In this document: positions 47,192-56,744 of the stretch, in pieces
Position numbering within the stretch: the stretch's first letter is position 1
Layout of the letters: each line of letters opens with the position of its first letter
Assembly: GCA_963840545.1 (NCBI GenBank)
Contig: CAWIZE010000002.1
Span: 806,001-870,000, forward strand
Length of the DNA: 64,000 nucleotides
Source of the DNA: JAKAWQ01 sp963840545
GTDB taxonomy: Bacteria; Pseudomonadota; Alphaproteobacteria; Acetobacterales; Acetobacteraceae
Reading direction: 5' to 3'
Translations under genes and position numbers: made by a program
Notes under the pieces: generated by a model
Database searches by the model: none
The model's input: the letters and a program-made list of their open reading frames with translations, nothing else
What the model was told of the DNA's origin: nothing

Positions 47192-48911
47192 TCAGCGCTT
47201 GAGGAGTTTTCGGAGCTCGGGCAAGGGCCTTGTGTTGATCACGTCGGCCGGCTCGATCCAGCCGCGGCGGGCCTGGTCCACGCCATAGCGCATCAAGGCG
47301 AAGTGCGTGGTGTCGTGGGCGTCGGTCGAGATCGCGAGCCTGACGCCGACCTCCTTGGCGAAGCGGCAATGGTGCTCGTCGAGATCGAGCCGTTCCGGCT
47401 GCGCATTCACCTCGAGATGGCAGCCGCGTTCCTTGGCGCCGCGGATGATGCGCTCCATGTCGATCGGGTAGGGAGGACGCCGGTTGATGAGGCGTCCGGT
47501 CGGGTGGCCGACGATATTGAGCAGCTTGTTGTCCATGGCGCGGAGGAGGCGCTCGGTCTGTTTTTTGGCAGGCAGATCGAACTGGGTGTGGATCGAGCCC
47601 ACGACGATATCGAGGCGGCGGAGGATGTGGTCCGGCAGGTCGAGCGAGCCGTCTTCGAGGATGTCCACTTCGATGCCCGCGAGCACGGTGAAATTTTCGA
47701 GGCTGCGATTGAGGCGCGCGATCATGGCGATCTGGTGGGCGAGGCGCTTGGGGTCGAGGCCGTGGGCCATGGTCATCCGCCGGCTGTGGTCGGTGACGGC
47801 GAGGTAGGAATAGCCACGGCGTTTGGCCGCGTCCGCCATGGCGGCGAGCGGCGCGTGGCCGTCGGTCGCGTCGGTGTGGCTGTGCAGGTCGCCGCGGATG
47901 TCCTCGAGTGTCGATGAGGTGCGGGAGATGATGGGCGCGGGCGGCCTCGATCTCGCCCTCGGCCTCGCGCAGCTCCGGGGGAATGAGCGGCAGGCCGAGC
48001 TTTTCGTAGATTTCTTCCTCGGTTCGACCGGCGAGAAGCCTCGCACCCCGGAAGAGCCCGTACTCGTTGAGCTTGAGCTTGCGATCGATGGCGATCCGGC
48101 GGAGCGCGATGCTGTGCGCCTTGGAGCCGGTGAAATAGAGCAGCGCGGCGCCGTAGCTCTCCTCGTTGACGACGCGGAGATCGACCTGGAGGTTGCTGCG
48201 CAGGACGACGCTCGCGCGCGTGCTGCCTTGTTCCAGCACCTCCTTGACGTCCTCGTCGCGGGTGAAGGAAGCCATCACGGGCGCCGGGTTCGCTGCGGAG
48301 GCGACGATGTCGAGATCGCCGACCGTCTCGCGCCGGCGCCGGCAGCTTCCTGCGACCTCTGCCGCCGCCACGCCTTCTGCCTTGCGGATGGCGGCGAGGA
48401 GCGGTTCGACGATCTGGTCCGCGGCCGCGAGGCTCATGCGCGGGGCGGCGCCGGCACCCTCTTTCAGCGCGGCCTCGAGCCGCTCGATGATCGCGGCCCC
48501 GAATCCGGGCACGCCGGCGAGCGCGCCGGCATCGAGGGCGGATTTGAGTTTTTCAACCGAATCGATCCCGAGCGCGTCGCGCAGAGCATGCACGCGCTTG
48601 GGGCCGAGGCCGGGCAGGTTGAGCAGGGCGGTGATGCCGAGGGGGTTCCTCGCGGTGAGCAGGGCGAGGAGCGGGAGTTTTTTTCCCTGAGCGAGGGTCG
48701 CGATCTTGTCGGCGAGATCGGCGCCGATGCCCGGCAGCGCGTCGAGATCCTCGCCCGCCGCCACCATCTCCGAAGCACTCCGCGGCAGCGCGCCCACCAC
48801 CCGCGCCGCCTGCCGGTACGCCCGCACCCGGAACGGGTTCGCCCCGTCGATCTCGAGCAGATCGGCCACCGTCTCGAGCGTGCCGGCGATCTCGGCATTG
48901 CTCACCGGCAT
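47192..48911 (-). pseudogene. polX: PolX DNA polymerase with PHP domain, frameshifted
   Basis: The N-terminal frame (48911 to about 47910) has the helix-hairpin-helix region (LPGIGADLADKIATLAQG, LPGLGPKRVHALRDALGI) and the nucleotidyltransferase motif AGSCRRRRETVGDLDIVAS. The C-terminal frame (about 47908 to 47192) is a complete PHP exonuclease domain (DIRGDLHSHTDATDG, YLAVTDHSRRM, LAGIEVDILEDGSLD, STDAHDTTHFALMRYGVDQARRGW). They join if one base, the T at 47909, is dropped. Both halves are otherwise intact, so this is either one indel error or a recent mutation. It would act in base excision repair. The start overlaps the Usp-like stop by ten bases. Confidence 0.85.
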
Positions 48912-49708
48912 GATCGCGACCCGGCGCCTTCCCCCGCCTCGGGCCCGTCGCCCACGACCAGCACGGGCGCGAAGCTGGCCGCGGCGAGGGCGGCCGGATC
49001 GCCCGGGAGCGCGGAACGCTCGATCACCAGCAGCCGCGCATTGGCCGTGCGCACGGCGCGCGCGAGTGCGGCGATGTCGCCTGCCGGCACGCGGCGGCGG
49101 AGGACGCGCCCGGGAGGAAAATCGGCGGGGGCGGAGCCGGAGTTCCCGGGAAGGATCAGGAGAAGATCTTCGCCGGTGCGGCGGGCCAGCGCGGCCGCGG
49201 TGGCGAGGGAGGCGCCCTCGGGGCCGGACGGGACGACGGCGATGGTGCCCGGCGCGGTGCGCAGCCGACGCGGGACCAGCATCATCGCGGCGGCCGAGGA
49301 CGGGGCGGGGACCGGCGCCACGCCGGCCTGGACAAAGACGAGAATATCGCTTGCGAGGAATTCTTCCCCGAGCGCAGCAGGATCGCCGCGGAGCACGGAG
49401 AAGGCGCTCGCCATCCCGAGCGCCGCGGCGGCATCGGCGAGGAGGCGGCGCGTCGTTTCGGCGGTGGCGCGGAACTCCTCGAGCATCCGCCCCATGTCCA
49501 GCGCCTGCCAGGTATGGCCGGGCAGGCTGAGCTCGCGGGCGAAGGGATGCCCGGCGAGCGCGAGCAGCGCCTCGTCCTCGAGGAAGATCCCTTCGAGATC
49601 GAGCTCGAGCGCATGCGCGAGCTCGGCGGCGAGGCGGAACGCGGGCGCCGGCGCGCCGCCCTCGCGGACGGTCAGCACCACGCGGCGATAATGGAGCTGC
49701 GAGGCCAT
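48902..49708 (-). CDS. Usp-like stress protein, divergent
   Basis: A 268-residue protein that seems to contain tandem alpha/beta units of the universal-stress-protein type (YRRVVLTVREGGAPAPAFRLAAELAHALELDLEGIFLEDEALL at the start; LRTAPGTIAVVPSGPEGASLATAAALARRTGEDLLLILPG in the middle; ARLLVIERSALPG). The ATP-binding G-2x-G-9x-G(S/T) motif is not clear. Assignment is moderate. It lies between the Lon-like protease and polX in one operon, two bases after the protease stop. Confidence 0.6.
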   Translation of the reverse strand: MASQLHYRRVVLTVREGGAPAPAFRLAAELAHALELDLEGIFLEDEALLALAGHPFARELSLPGHTWQALDMGRMLEEFRATAETTRRLLADAAAALGMASAFSVLRGDPAALGEEFLASDILVFVQAGVAPVPAPSSAAAMMLVPRRLRTAPGTIAVVPSGPEGASLATAAALARRTGEDLLLILPGNSGSAPADFPPGRVLRRRVPAGDIAALARAVRTANARLLVIERSALPGDPAALAAASFAPVLVVGDGPEAGEGAGSRSCR

Positions 49709-49710
49709 GC

Positions 49711-52181
49711 TCACGCGTCCCTGGCGTTCTCGTCCGCGTGCTCCGCCTTGCGCCGGATCTCGGCGAACTGGTGCAGACGGTCCTCGACGCGGCGGTTGAC
49801 GCTGCCCTCCGCGTAGGCGCCGTCGGCGCCGCGCGTGCCGGCCGGGGTCGCCGCGAGCAGCGCGATGCCCTCGTCGATCGTGGCGATGGGATAGACGGAA
49901 AAAAAGCCGGCGGCGGAGGCCGCGACGACGTCCTCGCGCAGCATCAGATGTTGCACGTTCGAGGCGGGGATGAGCACGCCCTCGGTGCCCGAGAGCCCGC
50001 GCGCGGCGCAAACGTCGAAAAACCCTTCGATCTTCTCGTTGACCCCGCCGATCGCCTGGACGATCCCGAGCTGGTTGACCGAGCCGGTGACGGCGAGGTC
50101 CTGGCGGAGCGGGATTTCGCCGAGCGCGGAAAGGAGGGAATAAAGCTCGGCGGAGGAGGCGCTGTCGCCGTCCACGCCGCCATAGGATTGCTCGAACACG
50201 AGGCTCGCATAAAGCGACATCGGCCGGTCGAGCGCATAGCGTCCGGCGAGGAAGCCCGAGAGGATCAGCACGCCTTTCGAATGGAGCGGCCCGCCGAGCT
50301 CCACCTCGCGCTCGATATCGACGATCTTTCCGGCCCCCGGCCGCACCCGGCAGGTGATGCGCGAGGGTCGGCCGAAGGCGTGGCCGGCAAGCATCATCAC
50401 CGAGAGGCCGTTGACCTGGCCGACGCGCGTGCCCGCAGTGTCGACCAGGGCGATGCCGCGCAGGATCATCTCGCGCAAGCGGTCCTCGATGCGCGCCGCG
50501 CGGCGGATCTGCCGGGCGATCGCGGCGGCGACATCCTCGCGCGTCACCACCGCGCGGCCGGCCGCGCGCGCGCAATGGTCCGCCTCGGCCATCGCATCGC
50601 GCACCCGCTCGACGAGCAGGGTGAGCTTCACCTGGTCGTCGGCGAGGCGGGCGGCGTGCTCGATCACGCGGGCGACCGCGCCGCGATCGAGCGGATGGAA
50701 GCCGGCGCCGCGCGCGATGCCGCCGATGAGCCGGGCCATCGCGGCCTCGCTCGCCGCGGTGCGTGGCGTGTCGTCCTCGAAATCGGCAAGGACCTTGAAG
50801 AGCATGGAGAAATCGGGATCGAGCGAGGCGAGGAGATAATAGAGGATGCGCTCGCCGAACAGCACGACCTTGATATCGAGCGGGATCGGATCGGGCTCGA
50901 GCGTCGCGGTCATCGCCAGGCCGAGGAAGCGGCCCGCGTCCTCGATCAGGATTTCGCCGCGGGTCAGCGCCCGCTTGAGCGCGGGCCAGCTGAAGGGTTC
51001 GGAGAGCAGGCTCCGCGCGTCGATCAGGATCGTGCCGCCATTGGCGCGGTGCAGGGCGCCGGGCCTGATCAGCATGAAATTGGTGACCAGCACGCCCTGC
51101 TGGGAGAGATATTCGGTGCGCCCGACGAGGTTGCCGAGCGTCGCGTGCAGCTCCTCGACCACCGGCGCGCGCTGATCAGGCGCTGCGCAGGTTACGAGAA
51201 CATTCACCTGGTAGCGGTCGAGCAGGGCGGCGCGCATGGCTGCGATGGGCGCGGCGATCGGGGTTTCCTCCTCGGCGCCGGCGGCGACGAAGAGCTGGGC
51301 ATTGTCGAGGATGTCGGTGCGCATCGCGTCGAGATGGGCGATGATCTTCGGCAGGTCGGCGAACGGCGCGCGCGCCTCCTCGATGAGCTGGCCGATCGCG
51401 AACGAGGCGACCTCCCGATCGAGCGCGCGCACCGCGTCGCGCCGCTCCTTCTCGATCCGCGGGATGCCGCGCAAGGTCTGCTCGAGCTCGCGCTCGATCT
51501 CCTGGATCGCAAGCTGGGCGGCGCGTTTTCGTTCGTCGGACCAGGCGTTGAATTCCTCCGGCGGCACCACCTTGCCGTCATGCGCGGGGGCCACGGCGAA
51601 GCCGGCTTGGGTGCGGAGGATGGTGGTCTCCTTCGCCGAGGCCTTCTCGCCGAGCGCCTGGAAGGCGCGCTCGCCGCGGGCGCGGGACTGGTTCTCGATC
51701 GCGCCGCGGCGGGCCTGGTAGTCCTCGCCCTCGAACACGGCGGGGAGCGCGCTGCGCAGATCCTCGGTGAGGCGGCGCATGGCGGCCTGAAATTCGCGCC
51801 CGCGGCCGGGCGGCACCGCGATCGCGGCGGGGCGGTTGGGCGCGGAAAAATTGTTCACATAGATCCAGTCCGGCGGGCAGGGGTTCAACGCGGTCGCGGC
51901 GCGGAGCATCCCGCCGACCGTCTCGCGGACCTGGGCGGCGCTCGCGCCGATCGCGAAGATATTGAAGCCGCGCTCGCCGATTTCCGTGCCGAAGCGGATC
52001 GCCTCGCTCGCCCGCTCCTGGCCGAGGAGGTCGGCGTACGGCTCGAGGTCGGACGTGGTGGCGAAGGCGAGCGCGGAGAGATCGGCGGGGCGAAAGAGTC
52101 GCTCCGTGGGCAGCTTCGCCGGGCCCGAGGGGGCTGCGTCGGCCGGCGCGCCGGTGCGTCGGCCGGATTGGACGGTTCCAT
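49711..52181 (-). CDS. Lon-like (S16) protease family protein; N-terminal frameshift, no Walker A
   Basis: The intact frame (stop 49711) carries a helical lid, an AAA+ remnant with Walker B-like GGTILIDARSLL, and an S16 protease domain with Ser in GDSASSAELYSLLSALGEIPLRQD and Lys in GGVNEKIEGFF. Frame-consistent codons continue upstream of the ATG at 51909 and encode the family N-terminus (LFRPADLSALAFATTSDLEPYADLLGQERASEAIRFG) but reach a stop at 52212 without any ATG, GTG or TTG. The good start ATG 52181 (GAGGGG ahead) is in another frame, so a one-base shift near 52141-52152 (GGCGCGCCGG) is likely. The P-loop position reads AIGASAAQVRETV, without the lysine. Heads the Usp-polX operon. Confidence 0.8.
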
Positions 52182-52271
52182 GGACCCCTCGTTCAGCGCG
52201 GAGGGGAAATTAGATCACAATGGCCGCCGGCGGAACCGGGGCGGCCCGGTTCCGCCGCCATGCATGTGGAC

Positions 52272-53765
52272 CTAGTGGTTGGCGCTGCCGGAGGCGTCCT
52301 GGAGCTGGCGCAGCACCTCGTCCAGGTTGAACGCGGCCGGCTTCTGGCGCGGGGGGAACTTCACGAAGTCCGCGATCTGCCGGGCGACGATCGCCTGCAT
52401 CTCATAGAGCAGGTAGGCGTGGGAGATGACCCAGTCCCAGTAGGTGTTCGAGTTCTCGTCCGCCCGCTCGAACGGGTCGCGGCGCAGGTGGAACATCTTT
52501 GGCGCCCGCAGCTTCACGAACGGCTCGAACCAGCACATCAGCTGCTTCGCCCGCTGCTCCATGAGCACCATCTTCCAATCGCCCATGCGGAGGGCGAGGA
52601 TGTCGCCGTCGTCGCTGACGTAGAAGAAGAATTTTCGCGGACTCTCCTTCGCCTCGCCGGTCAGGTAGGGCAGCAGATTGTAGCCGTCGATATGCACCTT
52701 GAAAATCTTGTCTCCGACCTCGTGACCGGCGAGGAGCTTGGCCACGATGTCCGGCTCGCCCGCCGCGGCAAGGAAGGTCGGCAACCATTCCTGGTGGGTG
52801 GCGATATCGTTGAGGACCTGGCCCGGCTTGATCCTGCCCGGCCAGCGCACGAAGATCGGCACGCGCCAGCCGCCCTCCCAGTTGGTGTTCTTCTCGCTGC
52901 GGAACGGGGTGATCCCGCCATCCGGCCAGCTGTTGTAGTGGGGGCCATTGTCGGTGGAATACACCACGATGGTGTCCTCGGCGATGCCGAGCTCGTCGAG
53001 CTTGGCCAGCATCCTGCCGATATTCTCGTCGTGCGCGACCATGACGTCGTTGTAGTCCCCCTGGCCGCTCTTGCCCTTGTGCTTCTCGGCGCAATGGGTG
53101 CGGAAATGCATGGCGGTCGTGTTGTACCAGAGGAAGAATGGTCTTCCGTCCGCGTGGCATTTGTCGATGAAGCCGAGCGCATGTTCGGTCACTTCTTCAT
53201 CGATGGTTTCCATGCGCTTGCGGGTCAGCGGACCGGTGTCCTCGATCCGCTGGCCGCCCTTGCCGTCCGCCCAGCAATGCAGCACGCCCCGCGGCCCGAA
53301 CCGCTTCTTGAACCAAGGGTCCGGCGGATAATCCGGGTTCTCCGGCTCTTCCTCGGCGTTGAGGTGGTAGAGGCTGCCGAAGAATTCGTCGAAGCCGTGC
53401 ACCGTGGGGAGGAACTCGTCCTTGTCGCCGAGATGGTTCTTGCCGAACTGGCCGGTGGCATAGCCGAGCGGCTGCAGCAATTGCGCGATGGTCGGGTCGT
53501 CCGCGCGGAGGCCGACATCGGCCCCCGGCATGCCGACCTTGGTCAGGCCGGTGCGGATCGGGTTCTGGCCGGTGATGAAAGCGGCGCGGCCTGCGGTGCA
53601 GCTCTGCTGGCCGTAATAGTCGGTGAAGGCGACGCCCTCGTTGCCGATGCGGTCGATATTGGGAGTCCGGTAGCCCATCTGGCCCCGGTTGTTGTAGCTG
53701 ATGTTCCACCAGCCGATGTCGTCGCCCCAGAGGACGAGGATATTCGGTTTTTCCGGTTTGGCCAT
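52272..53765 (-). CDS. Arylsulfatase, formylglycine type, cytoplasmic
   Basis: A 497-residue sulfatase. Metal ligands DD at residues 15-16 (NILVLWGDDIGWW), the modification motif C56-T-A-G-R (SCTAGRAAFITGQNP), GQFGKNHLGD and VYSTDNGPHYNSWPDGG are in place. Cys56 must be oxidised to formylglycine for activity; the C-x-A-G-R form differs from the common C-x-P-S-R. No signal peptide, so it acts in the cytoplasm unless exported by another route. Last of four genes starting with the modifying enzyme. Confidence 0.93.
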   Translation of the reverse strand: MAKPEKPNILVLWGDDIGWWNISYNNRGQMGYRTPNIDRIGNEGVAFTDYYGQQSCTAGRAAFITGQNPIRTGLTKVGMPGADVGLRADDPTIAQLLQPLGYATGQFGKNHLGDKDEFLPTVHGFDEFFGSLYHLNAEEEPENPDYPPDPWFKKRFGPRGVLHCWADGKGGQRIEDTGPLTRKRMETIDEEVTEHALGFIDKCHADGRPFFLWYNTTAMHFRTHCAEKHKGKSGQGDYNDVMVAHDENIGRMLAKLDELGIAEDTIVVYSTDNGPHYNSWPDGGITPFRSEKNTNWEGGWRVPIFVRWPGRIKPGQVLNDIATHQEWLPTFLAAAGEPDIVAKLLAGHEVGDKIFKVHIDGYNLLPYLTGEAKESPRKFFFYVSDDGDILALRMGDWKMVLMEQRAKQLMCWFEPFVKLRAPKMFHLRRDPFERADENSNTYWDWVISHAYLLYEMQAIVARQIADFVKFPPRQKPAAFNLDEVLRQLQDASGSANH

Positions 53766-53831
53766 TTCAACTCCCCTCGATTGGTTTGGTGGTCCCGGAC
53801 GATTGGGTCGGCGATATCTCCGCCGCCGCGG

Positions 53832-54275
53832 TCAGACGAACCGGAGCAGCACGGAAAAGAAGGCGAAGAGGCCGATGAGGATGAGCAGGATCGTGACCGC
53901 GACGACCGGGGATTGCAGCCCTTCCTTGGTCATGCCCGCGAGCGGGGCGAAGCCGGCTCCCCACAGGTAGCGAAGCGTCCACCAATACTGCCAGATCGAA
54001 ACGACGAGCGCCAGGATGCCGCAGGCGATCAGCGCCAGCCCGAGATACCGCGCGGCATCGGGGAAGCGGGGGGCCTTGACCCCGGGCATCTGCTGGAAGC
54101 GTTCGAGGAACTGGACGATCGCGAAGCCGAAGCCGATCAGCGAGACCGCGGTGCGTATCCACGACATCATCGTGCGTTCGACGCTGAGCCGGGTCCTGAG
54201 CCAGGCGAAATGGCTGTCCGCCGTGACCCTGACTTCGAACCTGCCCGCGTCCTGGGCGCCGCCCGGATCTGCCAT
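53832..54275 (-). CDS. DUF202/YidH-like membrane protein
   Basis: A 147-residue protein with the DUF202 opening (LRTRLSVERTMMSWIRTAVSLIGFGFAIVQFL) and two further helices (LGLALIACGILALVVSIWQYW, VVAVTILLILIGLFAFFSVLL). Function of the family is unknown. It lies in the sulfatase operon, ten bases after the preceding membrane gene. Confidence 0.88.
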   Translation of the reverse strand: MADPGGAQDAGRFEVRVTADSHFAWLRTRLSVERTMMSWIRTAVSLIGFGFAIVQFLERFQQMPGVKAPRFPDAARYLGLALIACGILALVVSIWQYWWTLRYLWGAGFAPLAGMTKEGLQSPVVAVTILLILIGLFAFFSVLLRFV

Positions 54276-54284
54276 GTCCCGGCC

Positions 54285-54803
54285 TTACTGCATCTGGTCG
54301 GCGGATGCGCCGCCGCGGCACACGCGCGCGATGCGCAGGACCACGCCGCGGATCAGCAGGTAGGGGACGAACGCAAGCAGCAGCGCGACGATGAGCGCCT
54401 CGGCCGGATAGAACGTATTGAACACGATGATCTGGTAGATCACGTCCATCGCGATGCCGAGCAGGATGATCCGGGCGGTTGCGTTCAATCCTTCGCGCAG
54501 CCGCGGGATGCGCTTCTGCCGGTTGCTGACGACCGTCCAGAAATAGGGAGCGCGGCCGGCCCGCGCGTCCCTGAGGCCGTCGAGGATCGCGGCGGTCGCG
54601 GCCATCGCCGGCTGGAGAATGAAGCGGAACGACATCGCCCGGCTCGGCCGCTGGACGAGGTCGCGTCCGATGCGCTCGAAGACCTGCACCGTGATGCCAT
54701 GCCAGACGATGCCGGCCACGATCAGCACGATCGCGAAGGCGATGACGAGCCTGGCCAGGAGGCCCAGATGGAGGCCGAGATCCTGGCGCGGGCCATCGGT
54801 CAT
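54285..54803 (-). CDS. Conserved membrane protein of the sulfatase operon, unknown
   Basis: A 172-residue protein with a first helix (LLARLVIAFAIVLIVAGIVWHGI) and two more (ARIILLGIAMDVIYQIIVF, ALIVALLLAFVPYLLIRGVVLRI), joined by a basic loop. No family is recognised with certainty. ATGA overlap with the FGE gene makes it the direct translational follower of the sulfatase-modifying enzyme. Confidence 0.75.
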   Translation of the reverse strand: MTDGPRQDLGLHLGLLARLVIAFAIVLIVAGIVWHGITVQVFERIGRDLVQRPSRAMSFRFILQPAMAATAAILDGLRDARAGRAPYFWTVVSNRQKRIPRLREGLNATARIILLGIAMDVIYQIIVFNTFYPAEALIVALLLAFVPYLLIRGVVLRIARVCRGGASADQMQ

Positions 54804-55798
54804 CGCGGTGCGCCCGCCTGCCTGACGACGCAGCGGAAGCCGACATGGCTCGTCGAGGTGTCCACCGGCTCCGGATGACGCGCGGCGGGGCGGTAGCGGC
54901 GGCAATAGTTCGGCGCGCAGAGATGCGAGCCGCCCTTGAGCACCTTGCGCGGGATTCTGATTTCGGGCGTGGCGGGATCGTAGCTCGCATCTTCGCGGAC
55001 GCCGCGCGGGTTGGCCGGGACGCAGCAGGATTTGGCCGCGTCGGCCGCGTGCCTGGGCGAGTACCAATCCTCCGTCCATTCCCAGACATTGCCGATCATG
55101 TCGCAGAGGCCGTAGCCGTTGGGCGGGAACGCGGTCACCGGCGAGGTGCGCTCGTACCCGTCGAGCCGGAGATTCTCGTGCGGGAACGCGCCCTGCCAGG
55201 TGTTCGCCATCGGCCGGCCGGCCGGGGTGAATTCATCGCCCCAGGCGAACTCGCGATCGACGAGCCCGCCGCGGGCCGCGAACTCCCACTCCGCCTCGCT
55301 CGGCAGCGCCTTGCCGGCCCATCGCGCGTAGGCCAGGGCGTCGCGGTAGGCGACATGAACGACGGGATGATCGTCGAGCCCGCCGATCGTGCTTTGCGGG
55401 CCGTAGGGGCGCCGCCAATCGGCGCCGAACGTGAACGCCCACCATTGGCTCCAGTCGTTGAGGTCGACCGGACGTTTCGGCGGGGTGAAGACCAGGGACC
55501 CCGGCTTGAGCATGTGCGGCAGCGCGCCCGGGTAGTCCTTCGGATCCGGCGCGATCTCGGCGAAGGTGACGTAGCCGGTCGCGGCGACGAAATCGCGGAA
55601 CTGGCGGTTCGTCACCGGCGTGCGATCGATCGAGAAGGGATCGATTGCAACACGGTGCGAAGGCGCCTCGTCCGCGTAATGCCGGTCCGAGCCCATGCGG
55701 AAGCTGCCGCCGGGAATGCGGATCATATCGGCATGGAGGGACAGCTCGTGGGCCGACCCATGTGAGCGCGTCGGCGTGGCAGCGTCAAGCTCCGTCAT
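54800..55798 (-). CDS. Formylglycine-generating enzyme (sulfatase maturation)
   Basis: A 332-residue FGE-sulfatase domain protein. It opens MIRIPGGSFRMGSDRHYADEAPSHRVAIDPFSIDRTPVTNRQFRDF and ends with the active-site pair in GGSHLCAPNYCRRYRPAARH (Cys near 294 and 299) and HVGFRCV. Both cysteines are those that bind copper and oxidise the sulfatase cysteine aerobically, so this is a true FGE and not just a family member such as EgtB. It begins the operon ending in the sulfatase with motif CTAGR. Confidence 0.93.
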   Translation of the reverse strand: MTELDAATPTRSHGSAHELSLHADMIRIPGGSFRMGSDRHYADEAPSHRVAIDPFSIDRTPVTNRQFRDFVAATGYVTFAEIAPDPKDYPGALPHMLKPGSLVFTPPKRPVDLNDWSQWWAFTFGADWRRPYGPQSTIGGLDDHPVVHVAYRDALAYARWAGKALPSEAEWEFAARGGLVDREFAWGDEFTPAGRPMANTWQGAFPHENLRLDGYERTSPVTAFPPNGYGLCDMIGNVWEWTEDWYSPRHAADAAKSCCVPANPRGVREDASYDPATPEIRIPRKVLKGGSHLCAPNYCRRYRPAARHPEPVDTSTSHVGFRCVVRQAGAPR

Positions 55799-55879
55799 CG
55801 CCCGCTCTTTCCATTGGCGCCCGTTCCCCGCCGGGCGGACGGTAGGCTTCGCCGGACGGTCGTGACAACGGTTTTGTCG

Positions 55880-55924
55880 CCAGCCTCGACGATACCAGCC
55901 TCGACGATATCACCCTTGACGATA
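55880..55924. repeat. Tandem repeat, 15-bp unit, three copies
   Basis: CCAGCCTCGACGATA twice, then TCACCCTTGACGATA. It lies in the gap between the FGE start and the end of the broken channel gene. Confidence 0.85.
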
Positions 55925-55981
55925 AGAGCGCTGCCGACGCCGCTTTGCGGTGCGGCGGGAGCCGCGGTGGCGCCGGTGCCG

Positions 55982-56594
55982 CTACGCCGCCCGCGCGGCC
56001 CCCCGCGGGAGGATCGGGAGCGCGAGCAGGAGCCAGACCCAGCGCGCCAGATGCGCGTCGTACTGGGCGACGACGATCGAGGCGGCGAACACGGCAATGG
56101 GCTCGAGCCAGGGCGCGAGCTCGCGCCAGCGCCGCCGCGGCGGCTCGCGGAACGCGGCCAGGCCGGTCCACACCGCATAGAGCCAGAGGATCAGGAGCAG
56201 GGTCGATGCCGCCACCATCGTCGCGGCGTAGAGCGAGGTCGCGACGCGGCCGTTGTTGCGGCTGACCAGCGCGGTGGCGAAGGGAATGAAGCCGACGACG
56301 AGGAGAAAAAGAATATTGAGCTGGGCGAAGCGCTCGTCGGCGGTGCGCATGGCGCTGAACTGGCGGGTGTAGCCGAGCCAGGTACTGGCCGATGACGAGG
56401 AAGCTCAGGATATAGCCGAGATATTTGGGCCAGAGGGCGGCGAGGGCGTGGAGCAGCGGCGCGCCGTCCAGGCCGAGGATGTTCTCGGGCAGCTCGACGT
56501 TCAGGATGAGGAGGGTCATCGAGACGACCATCACGCCGTCGGTGAAGGCGTTCAGCCGGCCGACGTCGCGACCGCGAATACTGTCCTGCGCCAT
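55982..56594 (-). pseudogene. TMEM175/DUF1211-type channel, frameshifted
   Basis: The first frame (start 56594, GGAGG ahead) has RGRDVGRLNAFTDGVMVVSMTLLILNVELP, the TMEM175 first-helix motif (here FTD for the usual FSD), and GYILSFLVIGQYL. It then needs a one-base deletion at about 56381-56382 to continue into the second frame (AMRTADERFAQLNILFLLVVGFIPFATALVS, YAATMVAASTLLLILWLYAVW) ending at 55982. The family forms potassium channels. Sequence on both sides is well preserved, so indel error and recent loss are both possible. Confidence 0.75.
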
Positions 56595-56744
56595 GACGGC
56601 CTCCCTTGCGACTCCGGGCGCGATGCTAGCCGCGCCGGCGATGCGGGGCAGGCCCCCCTTGCCGTTTGCATCCGGGAATTGCCAGGATTACGGACGGGCG
56701 GGCGCTCCGCGTGCGCAGAGCGACAAGGGACAGGAAATTCATCC

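Noticed and set aside
46863..47910. Continuation of the polX N-terminal frame to 46863 as the true C-terminus
   Set aside because: After the shift point the frame becomes Arg/Pro-rich and ends in the dispersed-repeat peptide, while the neighbouring frame encodes a full PHP domain.
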